A DNA stretch of 64,000 nucleotides from [Mycobacterium] fortunisiensis (GTDB lineage: Bacteria > Actinomycetota > Actinomycetes > Mycobacteriales > Mycobacteriaceae): the NCBI RefSeq assembly GCF_019050325.1, contig NZ_VOMB01000021.1, positions 1 to 64,000 of the forward strand, in the 5' to 3' direction. Shown here piece after piece: positions 15,764 to 24,263 of this stretch. Below the pieces are notes generated by a model that searched no databases, had not been told where the DNA came from, and was given only the letters and a program-made list of their open reading frames with translations. Both the position numbers and the translations under genes were made by a program. Positions within the stretch are counted from its first letter, which is position 1, and each line of letters starts with the position of its first letter.

Positions 15764-16573
15764 ATGCCAGTCATCGACGCTCGCCATCTGACGGCGATAT
15801 CAGAAACCGCATTGCTGACGCTGCACCAGCGAGCAACCGAGGCGGCCCGCCCCGACGGCGTGATCGAGGACCCGATGGCGATCACCCTGCGCGACAGCCT
15901 CGGCTACGACTATGCGCGGTTCGGCCGCACCCACCAGGCCACTGCCCTGCGGGCCCTGGCCTTCGATGCCGCATCGCGCCGGTACCTGCAGACGCATCCC
16001 CGGGCCACGGTGGTGGCCCTGGCCGAGGGGCTGCAGACCAGCTTCTGGCGCCTCGACAACGGCGAAATGACCTGGCTGTCCATCGATCTGGAACCGGTGG
16101 CGCAGCTGCGGCGGGACCTACTGCCGGCCTCCGATCGGCTGGCCCTGCTCGCGCAGTCCGCGCTCGACCAGTCCTGGATGGATCGCGTCGACACCGCCGA
16201 CGGTGTGCTCATCACCGCCGAGGGACTGTTCCAGTATCTGGAGCGCGACGCAGTGTTCGACCTCATCGCGGCGTGCGCCGGCCGGTTCCCCGGGGGACAG
16301 CTGATCTTCGACAGCGTGCCGCGTCTGCTGAGTGTCTTCTCGCAACGGCGTGGCATCAGGCTCAGCCCGCACTACACCGCGCCGCCGATGCCGTTCTGGT
16401 TCACCGCCGACCGCTACCACGAGCTGCGCGCGATTCCCGGGGTCCGCGCCGTGTACGAGCTGGACATGCCTGCGGCGCGGGGCACGATCGTGCCCCGCGC
16501 CGCGGCGGTGGTCTACCGATCCCGGTGGCTGCGACGCTTCCGGGCGCCCACCAACGTCGTCGAGTTCGGCTGA
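15764..16573 (+). CDS. Class I SAM-dependent methyltransferase, LCM/PPM1 family
   Basis: 269 residues. The leucine carboxyl methyltransferase family is suggested by the N-terminal ISETALLTLHQRATEAARPD stretch, the VVALAEGLQTSFWRL SAM-binding strand, WLSIDLEPV and ITAEGLFQYLE. Mycobacteria have many such putative O-methyltransferases whose substrates are mostly unknown. The ATG at 15764 was preferred over the upstream open frame, which would run into the PPE promoter. It is divergent from the PPE1-like gene with only a short gap, so it may mark the edge of the chalkophore island rather than belong to it. Confidence 0.8.
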   Translation: MPVIDARHLTAISETALLTLHQRATEAARPDGVIEDPMAITLRDSLGYDYARFGRTHQATALRALAFDAASRRYLQTHPRATVVALAEGLQTSFWRLDNGEMTWLSIDLEPVAQLRRDLLPASDRLALLAQSALDQSWMDRVDTADGVLITAEGLFQYLERDAVFDLIAACAGRFPGGQLIFDSVPRLLSVFSQRRGIRLSPHYTAPPMPFWFTADRYHELRAIPGVRAVYELDMPAARGTIVPRAAAVVYRSRWLRRFRAPTNVVEFG

Positions 16574-16588
16574 GGTGTTCGGACGAAC

Positions 16589-17497
16589 TCAGGCCGCGCT
16601 GATCAGCGCGGCACGCGCCAGGACCTCTTCGGCCTTCTTCACGTGGGCGGCGTCGACGAGGACGCCGTCGACCCCCACCGCACCGCGCCCGGCGGCCTCG
16701 GCCTCGCGGTAGGCCGCGACGTTGCGGTGGGCCAGCGCGATCTCCTCGGCGCTCGGGGCGAACACCTCGTTGGCGATCGGCACCTGGCTGGGATGGATGG
16801 CCCATTTGCCGGTGTAGCCGTACAGCGAGGAGCGTCGCGCTTCGGCCTCGTACCCGGCCACGTCCGCATAGTCCGGGTACGGCGAATCGATCGCGTCGAT
16901 CCCGGCGATGCGCGCCGCCACCATGATCTTGTTGCGGGCGTACGCCCAGAAGTCGCCCGGGTACTCACCCATCGGCACGAAGTTGGTGTCCACCCGCGCC
17001 CCCTGCGACAGCGAGAAGTCGCCCACTCCGAAGATCACCGCATCCAGCCGCGGACTGGCCCGGACGATCTCTTCGGCATTGGCCAGCCCTTCGACCTCCT
17101 CGATCAGCACCTCCAACCGAATCTTGCGATCCAGCCCCAGTTTCTCCTCCAATTGGGTGAGCAGCACGTCGACCCACCAGACGTCCCGGGCCGTGCGTGC
17201 CTTGGGAATCACGATGGTGTCGAGTTGGGCTCCGGCGTGGGTGACGACCTCGATGATGTCGTCGTGACACCACGGGGTGTCCAGGCCGTTGATGCGGATG
17301 GCGCGGGCGGTGCGGCCCCAGTCGAGTTCGGTCAGGGCCCGAATGGCCTTGGCACGCGATTCCACCTTGAGCCCCACCGGGGTGGCGTCTTCGAGATCGA
17401 GGAACACCAGGTCGGCACCACAGGTGACACCCTTGACGAACATGTGGTCATTGCAGGCCGGCAGCGCCAGCTCGGAGCGGCGGATCAAATCAGTCAT
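16589..17497 (-). CDS. HpcH/HpaI (CitE-like) CoA-ester lyase
   Basis: 302 residues of the HpcH/HpaI aldolase/citrate lyase family. An N-terminal barrel strand ends in FLDLEDATP (metal-binding Asp/Glu), followed by IRINGLDTPW, IVIPKAR, LEVLIEEVEGL, IFGVGDFSLS and KWAIHPSQV, matching malyl-CoA / beta-methylmalyl-CoA lyases. It would cleave a 3-hydroxyacyl-CoA to a ketoacid or glyoxylate plus an acyl-CoA; the substrate is not evident. It is the last gene of a three-gene minus-strand operon with a CoA-transferase and a flavin monooxygenase. Confidence 0.85.
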   Translation of the reverse strand: MTDLIRRSELALPACNDHMFVKGVTCGADLVFLDLEDATPVGLKVESRAKAIRALTELDWGRTARAIRINGLDTPWCHDDIIEVVTHAGAQLDTIVIPKARTARDVWWVDVLLTQLEEKLGLDRKIRLEVLIEEVEGLANAEEIVRASPRLDAVIFGVGDFSLSQGARVDTNFVPMGEYPGDFWAYARNKIMVAARIAGIDAIDSPYPDYADVAGYEAEARRSSLYGYTGKWAIHPSQVPIANEVFAPSAEEIALAHRNVAAYREAEAAGRGAVGVDGVLVDAAHVKKAEEVLARAALISAA

Positions 17498-17526
17498 CGT
17501 TGCTTATTCCTTTGCGTCACTGAGTG

Positions 17527-18720
17527 TTAGAGCACGCCGGCGGCATGCAACTTGTCGATTTCTGCAGCGGTCAGGCCCAGTAGCTCGTGGTAGACCTCGG
17601 CGTTGTGCTGACCCAGGCGCGGGCCCAGTGAGTCCACGCGTCCGGCGTTCGCCGAGAAGCGCGGCACCGGTGCCTGCACCGTCATCGCACCGAGTTCCTC
17701 GTCGTCGAGCCGGACGAAGACCTCGCGGTGGCGCAGTTGTTCATCGGCGACCAGCTGGGTGATGTCGTACACCGGCGCCGCGGCCACCTCAGCGGCGTCG
17801 AACACCGCCATCGCCTCCGACAGCGTGTGTGCCCCAACCCATTCCGCCACCACGGCGTCCACCTCGGCCGCGCGGGCCAGCCGACGTTGCGGATCGGCGA
17901 AGTCGGCATCCGACACCAGGTCGTCGCGACCGATCGCCCGAAATACCCGCAGCGCCAATGCCGGCGAGCTGCCGGACATGGCCAGCCAGCGGCCGTCGGA
18001 CGTGCGGTAGGTATTGCGCGGCGCCGAGATGTCCCAGCGATTGCCGGCCCGCTGCGGCACGATGCCCAGCTGGTCGTAGCCCAGCAGGGTCTGCTCCAAC
18101 AACCGGGCCAGCGGGTCGACGAGGTTGATGTCGATCAACTGGCCGGCCGCACCGTGCACGTCGCGGTGGTAGAGCGCCATCATCACCGCGTAGGCGGCGT
18201 TGAGCGACGCGATGCCGTCGGCCAGCATGAACGGCGGCAGGGTCGGCGGTCCGTCGGATTCCCCGGTGATGTGGGCGAATCCGCTCATCGCCTCGCCGAG
18301 GGTGCCGAATCCCGGCCGCTCACTCTTGGGGCCGCTCAACCCGAATCCGGTGATGTGCAGCATCACGATGCGGTCGTTGACCTCGCGCAGCGACTCGTAG
18401 TCCAGACCCCATTTGCACAGTGTCTGCGGGCGGGTGTTGACGATCACCACGTCGGCATGGGCGACCAGACGCCGCACCAACTCCTGTCCTTCGGCCACCC
18501 GCAGGTTGGCCGTGATCGATCTCTTGTTGCGGGACACTGATTTCCACATCAACCCGATGCCGTCACGCTGGTGGCCCCAGGTGCGGATCGGGTCACCCTG
18601 GCCCGGTTGCTCCACTTTGATCACGTCGGCGCCGAACTCACCCAGGTAGGTGGCGGCCAGTGGTGCCGCCGCCAAGGTGGCGAGGTCGAGTACCCGTACA
18701 CCCTCGAGCATGCCGCCCAT
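17527..18720 (-). CDS. Family III CoA-transferase (CaiB/BaiF type)
   Basis: 397 residues. It opens with GVRVLDLATLAAAPLAATYL and GADVIKVEQPGQGDP, has VNTRPQTLCKWGLDY and the GFGTLGEAMSGFAHITGES region; the catalytic aspartate would be in the YAVMMALYHRDVHG/GQLIDINLVD segment. It would transfer CoA from an acyl-CoA donor to a carboxylic acid, activating it for the neighbouring CoA-ester lyase. The start abuts the stop of the upstream monooxygenase; a second ATG at 18711 is an alternative. Substrate unknown. Confidence 0.87.
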   Translation of the reverse strand: MGGMLEGVRVLDLATLAAAPLAATYLGEFGADVIKVEQPGQGDPIRTWGHQRDGIGLMWKSVSRNKRSITANLRVAEGQELVRRLVAHADVVIVNTRPQTLCKWGLDYESLREVNDRIVMLHITGFGLSGPKSERPGFGTLGEAMSGFAHITGESDGPPTLPPFMLADGIASLNAAYAVMMALYHRDVHGAAGQLIDINLVDPLARLLEQTLLGYDQLGIVPQRAGNRWDISAPRNTYRTSDGRWLAMSGSSPALALRVFRAIGRDDLVSDADFADPQRRLARAAEVDAVVAEWVGAHTLSEAMAVFDAAEVAAAPVYDITQLVADEQLRHREVFVRLDDEELGAMTVQAPVPRFSANAGRVDSLGPRLGQHNAEVYHELLGLTAAEIDKLHAAGVL

Positions 18721-20079
18721 CTACGACGCGGACCGGGTCAGTGTGCGGGCGGGGCGATCCAGCCCCAGGTGATCGCGCAGCGTGGAGCCCGTGTAGGCGG
18801 TGCGGAACAGTCCGCGGTGCTGCAGTTCCGGCACGACCATCCGGACGAAGTCCTCGTAGGAGCCGGGGGAATGTGTTGCAGCCATGACGAATCCGTCGCA
18901 GGCGCCGCTGGTGAACCATTCCTCCATCTGGTCGGCCACCTGCCGGCCGGTCCCGACGAAGCGGGGGCCTTGCAGCAGGGTGGCGCGGTGCCCGGCCAAA
19001 TCCCGCACGGTCACGGTGTCCCCGCCGATGTGGGCCCGCAGGTTCTGCACCAGGCCGCGGATCCCCGACACCGAGGCGATCAGATCGTCGGTGACCGGGT
19101 CGTCGAGATCGTGTTGGGCGAAGTCGTAGTTCATCAGCTCCGACAGCAGCGTCAGTGAAGCCATCGGATCCACCAGGTCGTTGAGGAACATGTCCTCGCG
19201 TTCCTTGGCATGGGATTCGCTCTCCCCCACCACGGCATAGGCCATCGGGCAGATCCGCACCGAGGCCGGGTCCCGGCCCGAATCGGCGACGCGCTGCTTC
19301 TGATCGGCGTAGTGCGAGCGGGCCACATCGATCCCTGGGTCACCGGTGAAGATGAGATCGGCCCAGCGCGAGGCGAATTCCCGTCCCCGGCCAGACGAGC
19401 CGGCCTGCAGGATGACCGGACGGCCCTGCGGGGTACGCGGTACGGTCAGTGGTCCTCGGGCCGAGAAGTAGCGCCCGACGTGGCCGAGTTCGTGCACCTT
19501 GGTGGGGTCGGCGTAGCGTCCGGAGACCCGGTCGTGGGCGATGGCGTCGTCTTCCCAGGTGTCCCAGAGCCCGGCCACCACGTCGAGGAATTCGTCGGCC
19601 CGGTCGTAGCGCTCGTCGTGGCCGAGGTGGGATTCGATGCCGAAGTTCTGGGCCTCGCTGTCGTTGACCGAGGTGACCACGTTCCACGCGGCCCGCCCGC
19701 GCGACAGGTGGTCCAAGGTGGCGAAGGTGCGGGCCACATGGAACGGGGCGTAGTAGGTGGTCGAGTAGGTGGCGCCGAGCCCGATGTGCGACGTGGTCTG
19801 CGCGAGCACCCCGAGGATGACGCTGAGATCGAGCTTGACCGGGCGGGCTCCGTAGCGCACCGCCTCGGCCACCGAACCGCCGTAGATGCCGGGCATCGCC
19901 AGCCGGTCATCGAAGAACATCAGGTCGAAACAGCCCTCTTCGAGCTGGCGGCCGATCTTGGCGTAGTACGACGCGTCGAGATAGCCGTGTTCGGTGGCCG
20001 GATGGCGCCAGGAGCCGGCGTACACCGATGTGCTGCCGGCCTGCATGAATGCCACGAGGGACATCTGATCGGTTCGCAT
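18721..20079 (-). CDS. LLM-class flavin-dependent monooxygenase, NtaA/SnaA/DszA subfamily
   Basis: 452 residues of the bacterial luciferase-like family that uses FMNH2 from a separate reductase. Family hallmarks include FDLMFFDDRL, IGLGATYSTTYYAPFHVART, then LDHLSRGRAAWNVVTS, SARGPLTVPRTPQGRP and VILQAGSSGRG. Relatives attack C-S and C-N bonds in nitrilotriacetate, EDTA, dibenzothiophene and dimethyl sulfide. It is the first gene of the operon with CoA-transferase and CoA lyase, so oxidation probably precedes CoA activation and cleavage of an unknown substrate. It is divergent from a GntR regulator, with a palindrome in the 68-base gap. Confidence 0.87.
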   Translation of the reverse strand: MRTDQMSLVAFMQAGSTSVYAGSWRHPATEHGYLDASYYAKIGRQLEEGCFDLMFFDDRLAMPGIYGGSVAEAVRYGARPVKLDLSVILGVLAQTTSHIGLGATYSTTYYAPFHVARTFATLDHLSRGRAAWNVVTSVNDSEAQNFGIESHLGHDERYDRADEFLDVVAGLWDTWEDDAIAHDRVSGRYADPTKVHELGHVGRYFSARGPLTVPRTPQGRPVILQAGSSGRGREFASRWADLIFTGDPGIDVARSHYADQKQRVADSGRDPASVRICPMAYAVVGESESHAKEREDMFLNDLVDPMASLTLLSELMNYDFAQHDLDDPVTDDLIASVSGIRGLVQNLRAHIGGDTVTVRDLAGHRATLLQGPRFVGTGRQVADQMEEWFTSGACDGFVMAATHSPGSYEDFVRMVVPELQHRGLFRTAYTGSTLRDHLGLDRPARTLTRSAS

Positions 20080-20093
20080 GGCCAGAATCTAAC

Positions 20094-20109
20094 ATCTGAT
20101 ATATCAGAT
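20094..20109. promoter_or_regulatory. Perfect 16-bp palindrome, probable GntR operator
   Basis: ATCTGATATATCAGAT is a perfect inverted repeat in the 68-base gap between the monooxygenase gene (minus) and the gntR gene (plus). TGATATATCA-type cores are common operators of FadR/VanR-type GntR proteins. It sits 15 bases from the monooxygenase start, placed to block transcription. Confidence 0.65.
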
Positions 20110-20147
20110 ATCAAGGGTATCGTGCACCGCGCCGGTACGCTGCACGG

Positions 20148-20798
20148 ATGACCCCGGTCGACATCTCCGGCACCGTGCGCGAGCGAGCGGCCCGCGAGCT
20201 GCGCAACCGCATCATCACCGGCGCGATGGCACCGGGAACCCGGATCGACCTGGATGCCATCACCGAGGAGTTCTCGACCAGCCGCACCCCGGTGCGCGAA
20301 GCCCTCCTGGAGCTGTCGTTCGAAGGGCTGGTGCGGGTGGCGCCGCGCAGTGGCATCACCGTCATCGGGGTCAACGTCGAGGACGTGACGGACAGCTTCA
20401 CCATCCTCGGCGTGCTCACCGGCCAGGCCGCCGCCTGGGCCGCAGAGCGGATCAGCCCCGACGAACTGACCCACCTGCGTGACCTCGCCGCCGACGTCGC
20501 GCGACGCTCCGGCGACGACAGCATCGGCGAGGCCAACTGGCTGTTCCACCAGGCGATCCACCGGGCGGCCCACTCCCCCCGGCTGCTCACCCAGATCCGG
20601 CAAGCCGCCCGGGTGGTCCCGTCGAATTTCCTGACCGTGTTCCCCGAACACGAGAAACATTCCCTCGACGAGCACGAGGAGTTGCTCGACGCCCTGGAAG
20701 CCAGGGACGCCGACCGGGCCAGAACGATCGCCGAACGTCACGTTCTGGAGGCCGGCCGGTCCCTGGCCACCTGGCTGGAACAGCAGTCGGCGGTGTGA
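20148..20798 (+). CDS. GntR-family regulator with FCD ligand domain
   Basis: 216 residues. An N-terminal winged helix (RERAARELRNRIITGAMAPG, then STSRTPVREALLELSFEGLV) is followed by an all-helical FCD domain (residues about 80-210), as in the FadR/VanR subfamily that binds small carboxylates via a metal. It is divergent from the monooxygenase-CoA-transferase-lyase operon and very likely its local repressor, acting at the palindrome between them. Confidence 0.88.
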   Translation: MTPVDISGTVRERAARELRNRIITGAMAPGTRIDLDAITEEFSTSRTPVREALLELSFEGLVRVAPRSGITVIGVNVEDVTDSFTILGVLTGQAAAWAAERISPDELTHLRDLAADVARRSGDDSIGEANWLFHQAIHRAAHSPRLLTQIRQAARVVPSNFLTVFPEHEKHSLDEHEELLDALEARDADRARTIAERHVLEAGRSLATWLEQQSAV

Positions 20799-20813
20799 CC
20801 CGGCCGGCGTGAC

Positions 20814-23087
20814 TCAGCCGGCGCGCACCTCCTCGGCCGCAGCGACCAGATTCTGCAGCGACGCAGTCACCTCGTCGGTGCTGCGGGTCTTCAGTCCACA
20901 GTCCGGGTTGACCCAAAGCCGTTCGGCCGGAACCGCTTCGAGCGCCTCCCGCAGCGATGTCGCCATCTCCTCGATGCCGGGCACCCGCGGTGAGTGGATG
21001 TCATAGACACCCGGGCCCACACTGTTGGAGAAGCCCACGGCGTTGAGATCGCCCAACACCTCCATGTGTGAACGCGCCGCCTCGATGGACGTCACATCCG
21101 CATCCAGCTCCGCGATCGCGCCGATCACCTCACCGAACTCGGAATAGCACAGGTGGGTGTGGATCTGCGTCGAGTCGGCGACGCCGGACGTCGACAACCG
21201 GAAGGCATCCACCGCCCAACGCAGGTATGGCTCTTTGTCTTTGGAACGCAGCGGCAACAGCTCCCGCAGCGCCGGCTCGTCGACCTGGATGATCGCGATG
21301 CCCGCCGACTCCAGATCGACCGTCTCGTCGCGGATCGCCAAAGCCACCTGCGCGGCGGTCTCGGCCAACGGCTGATCGTCGCGGACGAACGACCAGGCCA
21401 GGATGGTGACCGGCCCGGTCAGCATGCCCTTGACGGGTTTGTCGGTCAGCGACTGGGCGTAGGTGATCCAGTCCACCGTCATCGGCTTGGGCCGGGCCAC
21501 GTCGCCGTACAGGATCGGCGGGCGCACGCAGCGGCTGCCATAGGACTGCACCCAGCCGTTCTGGGTGGCGAAGAACCCGTCGAGTTGTTCGGCGAAGTAC
21601 TGCACCATGTCGTTGCGCTCGGGCTCACCGTGCACCAGCACATCGAGGCCCAACTCCTCTTGGAGCTTGATGACGTCGGCGATCTCGGCTTTCATCCGCC
21701 GCTCGTACTCGGCGGCGTCGATCTTGCCCGACCGCAGCTCGGCACGAGCAACGCGAATGGCCGTGGTCTGCGGGTAGGAGCCGATCGTGGTGGTGGGCAG
21801 CGCCGGCAGGTTGAGCCGATCCTGTTGTGCCGCACGACGTTGATCGGCCGGACCGCGCTGCGCACCGGACGCCACGATCTCCGAGATCCGGCCTCGGACC
21901 GCAGCGTTGTTGAGCCGCGGGTCGGCCTTGCGCGAGGCAATGGCCGCATCGGATGCGGCGATCTCTGCGCCGATGGCCTCGCGCCCGTCCCGCAGGCCGC
22001 GCGACAGCGCGACCACCTCGGTGACTTTCTCGAAACCGAAGGCCAGCCAGCTGCGCAGCGCCGCGTCGATGTCGTGTTCGGCATCGAGGGTGTACGGCAC
22101 GTGCAGCGTCGAGCACGACGTAGAAACTGCGACGGCCTCCGCCGACCCCGCCAGCGCGGCCAGCGTTCCCAGCGCTTTCTCCAGGTCGGTCCGCCAGACG
22201 TTCCGTCCGTCGACCACACCGGCGACCACCAACTTGTCGGCCAGTTCCGGCGCCGCGGCAACCGCGGAGGAGTTTCCGGCGACCAGGTCCACACCGATGG
22301 CCTCGACCGGGGTCCGCGCCAACGCCGGCAGCGAGTCGGTCAACTCGCCGAAATAGGTCGAGACGAAGATCGCCGGACGCTTCGCCCGGCCACCGAGCCG
22401 GGCGTACGTGCGCTCGGCGAGCTCTGCCGCGTTTTGCAGACCGTCGGTCACCAGGACCGGCTCGTCGAGTTGCACCCACGGCACGCCCCGATCCGCGAGC
22501 AGTTCCAACAGTTCGGCATACACCCCGACCAGCTCGTCGAGCCGGGTGATCGGCGTGTCCGCGCCGTCGACCGCTTTGGCGAGCGCCAGGAACGTGATCG
22601 GACCGACGAACACCGGCCTTGCCGGAACACCTTGGGCCACAGCCTCGTCCAACTCACCGACCACCTTGGCCGGGTTGAGCGAGAACGCGGTGTCCGGGCC
22701 GATCTCGGGCACGATGTAGTGGTAGTTGGTGTCGAACCATTTGGTCATTTCCAGCGGCGCGATCGCGTCGTTGCCGCGAGCGGCGGCGAAGTAACGATCC
22801 AGCTCGTCGGCCACGCCGGCCACCCGCTGCGGCAACGCCCCCACCAGAACGGCCGTGTCGAGCACCTGGTCGTAGTAGGAGAAGGTGTTGACCGGAACCG
22901 AATCCAGCCCTGCGGCCACGAGCGACTCCCAGGTGTCGCGACGCAACGTGGCCGCCACCGCCGCGAGTTCGGCCCGGTCGATACGACCGGCCCAGTATTT
23001 TTCGACGGCGCGCTTGAGTTCCCGGTTCGGGCCGATACGCGGCGATCCGAGGATGGTGGCGGTGAACGGTGCTGCAGTGGTGCTCAT
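20814..23087 (-). CDS. metE: Cobalamin-independent methionine synthase
   Basis: 757 residues from the ATG at 23087 (STTAAPFTATILGSPRIGPN). The two-barrel MetE fold transfers the methyl group of 5-methyltetrahydropteroyl-triglutamate to homocysteine. Zinc ligands are visible in IHTHLCYSEFG (His, Cys) and WVNPDCGLKTR (Cys). A longer frame starts 16 codons upstream but has no family support. A cobalamin riboswitch lies 5', so the gene should be off when B12 allows the B12-dependent enzyme MetH to work. Confidence 0.95.
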   Translation of the reverse strand: MSTTAAPFTATILGSPRIGPNRELKRAVEKYWAGRIDRAELAAVAATLRRDTWESLVAAGLDSVPVNTFSYYDQVLDTAVLVGALPQRVAGVADELDRYFAAARGNDAIAPLEMTKWFDTNYHYIVPEIGPDTAFSLNPAKVVGELDEAVAQGVPARPVFVGPITFLALAKAVDGADTPITRLDELVGVYAELLELLADRGVPWVQLDEPVLVTDGLQNAAELAERTYARLGGRAKRPAIFVSTYFGELTDSLPALARTPVEAIGVDLVAGNSSAVAAAPELADKLVVAGVVDGRNVWRTDLEKALGTLAALAGSAEAVAVSTSCSTLHVPYTLDAEHDIDAALRSWLAFGFEKVTEVVALSRGLRDGREAIGAEIAASDAAIASRKADPRLNNAAVRGRISEIVASGAQRGPADQRRAAQQDRLNLPALPTTTIGSYPQTTAIRVARAELRSGKIDAAEYERRMKAEIADVIKLQEELGLDVLVHGEPERNDMVQYFAEQLDGFFATQNGWVQSYGSRCVRPPILYGDVARPKPMTVDWITYAQSLTDKPVKGMLTGPVTILAWSFVRDDQPLAETAAQVALAIRDETVDLESAGIAIIQVDEPALRELLPLRSKDKEPYLRWAVDAFRLSTSGVADSTQIHTHLCYSEFGEVIGAIAELDADVTSIEAARSHMEVLGDLNAVGFSNSVGPGVYDIHSPRVPGIEEMATSLREALEAVPAERLWVNPDCGLKTRSTDEVTASLQNLVAAAEEVRAG

Positions 23088-23235
23088 GACGTAGTCCTCA
23101 TGGCGATGTCCTCCAAGTACATACGGGATGGCCACCGCCAGGAGGCATTGAGCCGAGCACGGTCACCCGCCACGAGTGAGCCGTTTTCGGCCACTGCCCA
23201 TTCCACGAGGCGATGAACCACCGGACGCGGCGCGC

Positions 23236-23440
23236 CCGGTACAACTGGCAGGTCTTCGGACTCACAGGCGCGCACTCACGTACACCTACTGGCCGTCGCT
23301 TCCCGGCCCTGCGGGCCAGTGCTGATGACGGCGGTCGTTCCTGCATACCGCTGCGGGACAGTCCCGGATTCTCACCGGGTTCCCTCTCATGTCGCACCTC
23401 AACCAGCATGCGACATTCGGTGTCGGCGCCGCACATACCC
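23236..23440 (-). promoter_or_regulatory. Cobalamin (B12) riboswitch upstream of metE
   Basis: Read on the minus strand, the conserved elements appear in order: GGTGAGAATCCGGGACTGTC then CCGCAGCGGTAT, and later GAGTCCGAAGACCTGCCAG, the B12 box, at about 23241-23262. The predicted aptamer starts with a GC-rich closing stem near 23440. About 150 bases remain to the metE start for an expression platform. Control of metE by this riboswitch class is known in M. tuberculosis. The ends are approximate. Confidence 0.9.
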
Positions 23441-23500
23441 CGGCGCCGGCAAACCAGCTGCGCCGCCCAGGTTACCCGCCGCACGGGCTAGGGTGAATCC

Positions 23501-24253
23501 ATGCCGGATTCCGTGTTGGTCAGCGTCGACGACCACGTCGCCGTCATCACCGTCAACGATCCCGATCGCCGCAACGCGGTCACCTTCGAGATGTCGGCCG
23601 CGCTGCGTGCCGCGGTGGCCGACGCCGAAGCCAACCCCGACGTGCACGCCGTCATCGTCACCGGTGCGGGCAAGGCGTTCTGTGCCGGCGCCGATCTCAC
23701 TGCCCTCGGCGAAGCCACCGAGGACGGCCTGCGCAAGATCTACGACGGGTTTCTGGCGGTCGCCAATTGCACGCTCCCGACGATCGCCGCGGTCAACGGT
23801 GCCGCAGTGGGCGCCGGGCTGAACCTGGCGCTGGCCGCCGACGTGCGGATCGCCGGCCCGGGGGCATTGTTCGATCCGCGATTCCAGAAGCTGGGCATCC
23901 ACCCCGGCGGCGGCGCCACCTGGATGCTGCACCGGGCCGTCGGGCCGCAGGTGGCGCGTGCGGCTCTGCTCTTCGGTGTGCGGTTCGATGCGGAATCCGC
24001 AGTGCGCCACGGGTTGGCGCTGTCGATCGACGGAGATCCGGTGGGGGCGGCCCGCCGGCTGGCCGCCGGTCCGGCCGCCGCACCGCGTGACGTGGTGATC
24101 GCCACCAAGGCCTCGATGCGGGCCACCGCCAACCCGGGGGTGGTGGATCTCGATCAGCATCGCATCGCGGTGGACACCGAGCTCGGCCCGCAGGCGCGGT
24201 CCATCGAATCCCCGGAATTCGCCGAGCGTTTGGCCGCCGCCAAACGTAAGTAG
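23501..24253 (+). CDS. Enoyl-CoA hydratase/isomerase family protein
   Basis: 250 residues with the crotonase fold: an oxyanion-hole segment near GKAFCAGADLTAL and the second loop AAVNGAAVGAGLNLALAADV. At the usual catalytic positions it has HPGGGATW, so one of the two hydratase glutamates is probably absent and the reaction may be isomerase- or other crotonase-type. It is divergent from metE across the riboswitch region and convergent with bkdC. It resembles the EchA paralogues of mycobacteria; I cannot pick one. Confidence 0.85.
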   Translation: MPDSVLVSVDDHVAVITVNDPDRRNAVTFEMSAALRAAVADAEANPDVHAVIVTGAGKAFCAGADLTALGEATEDGLRKIYDGFLAVANCTLPTIAAVNGAAVGAGLNLALAADVRIAGPGALFDPRFQKLGIHPGGGATWMLHRAVGPQVARAALLFGVRFDAESAVRHGLALSIDGDPVGAARRLAAGPAAAPRDVVIATKASMRATANPGVVDLDQHRIAVDTELGPQARSIESPEFAERLAAAKRK

Positions 24254-24263
24254 CGGCCCCGGG

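Noticed and set aside
21153..23216. A 687-codon open frame on the plus strand
   Set aside because: Antisense to metE and into its leader; no domain, while MetE is unmistakable on the other strand.
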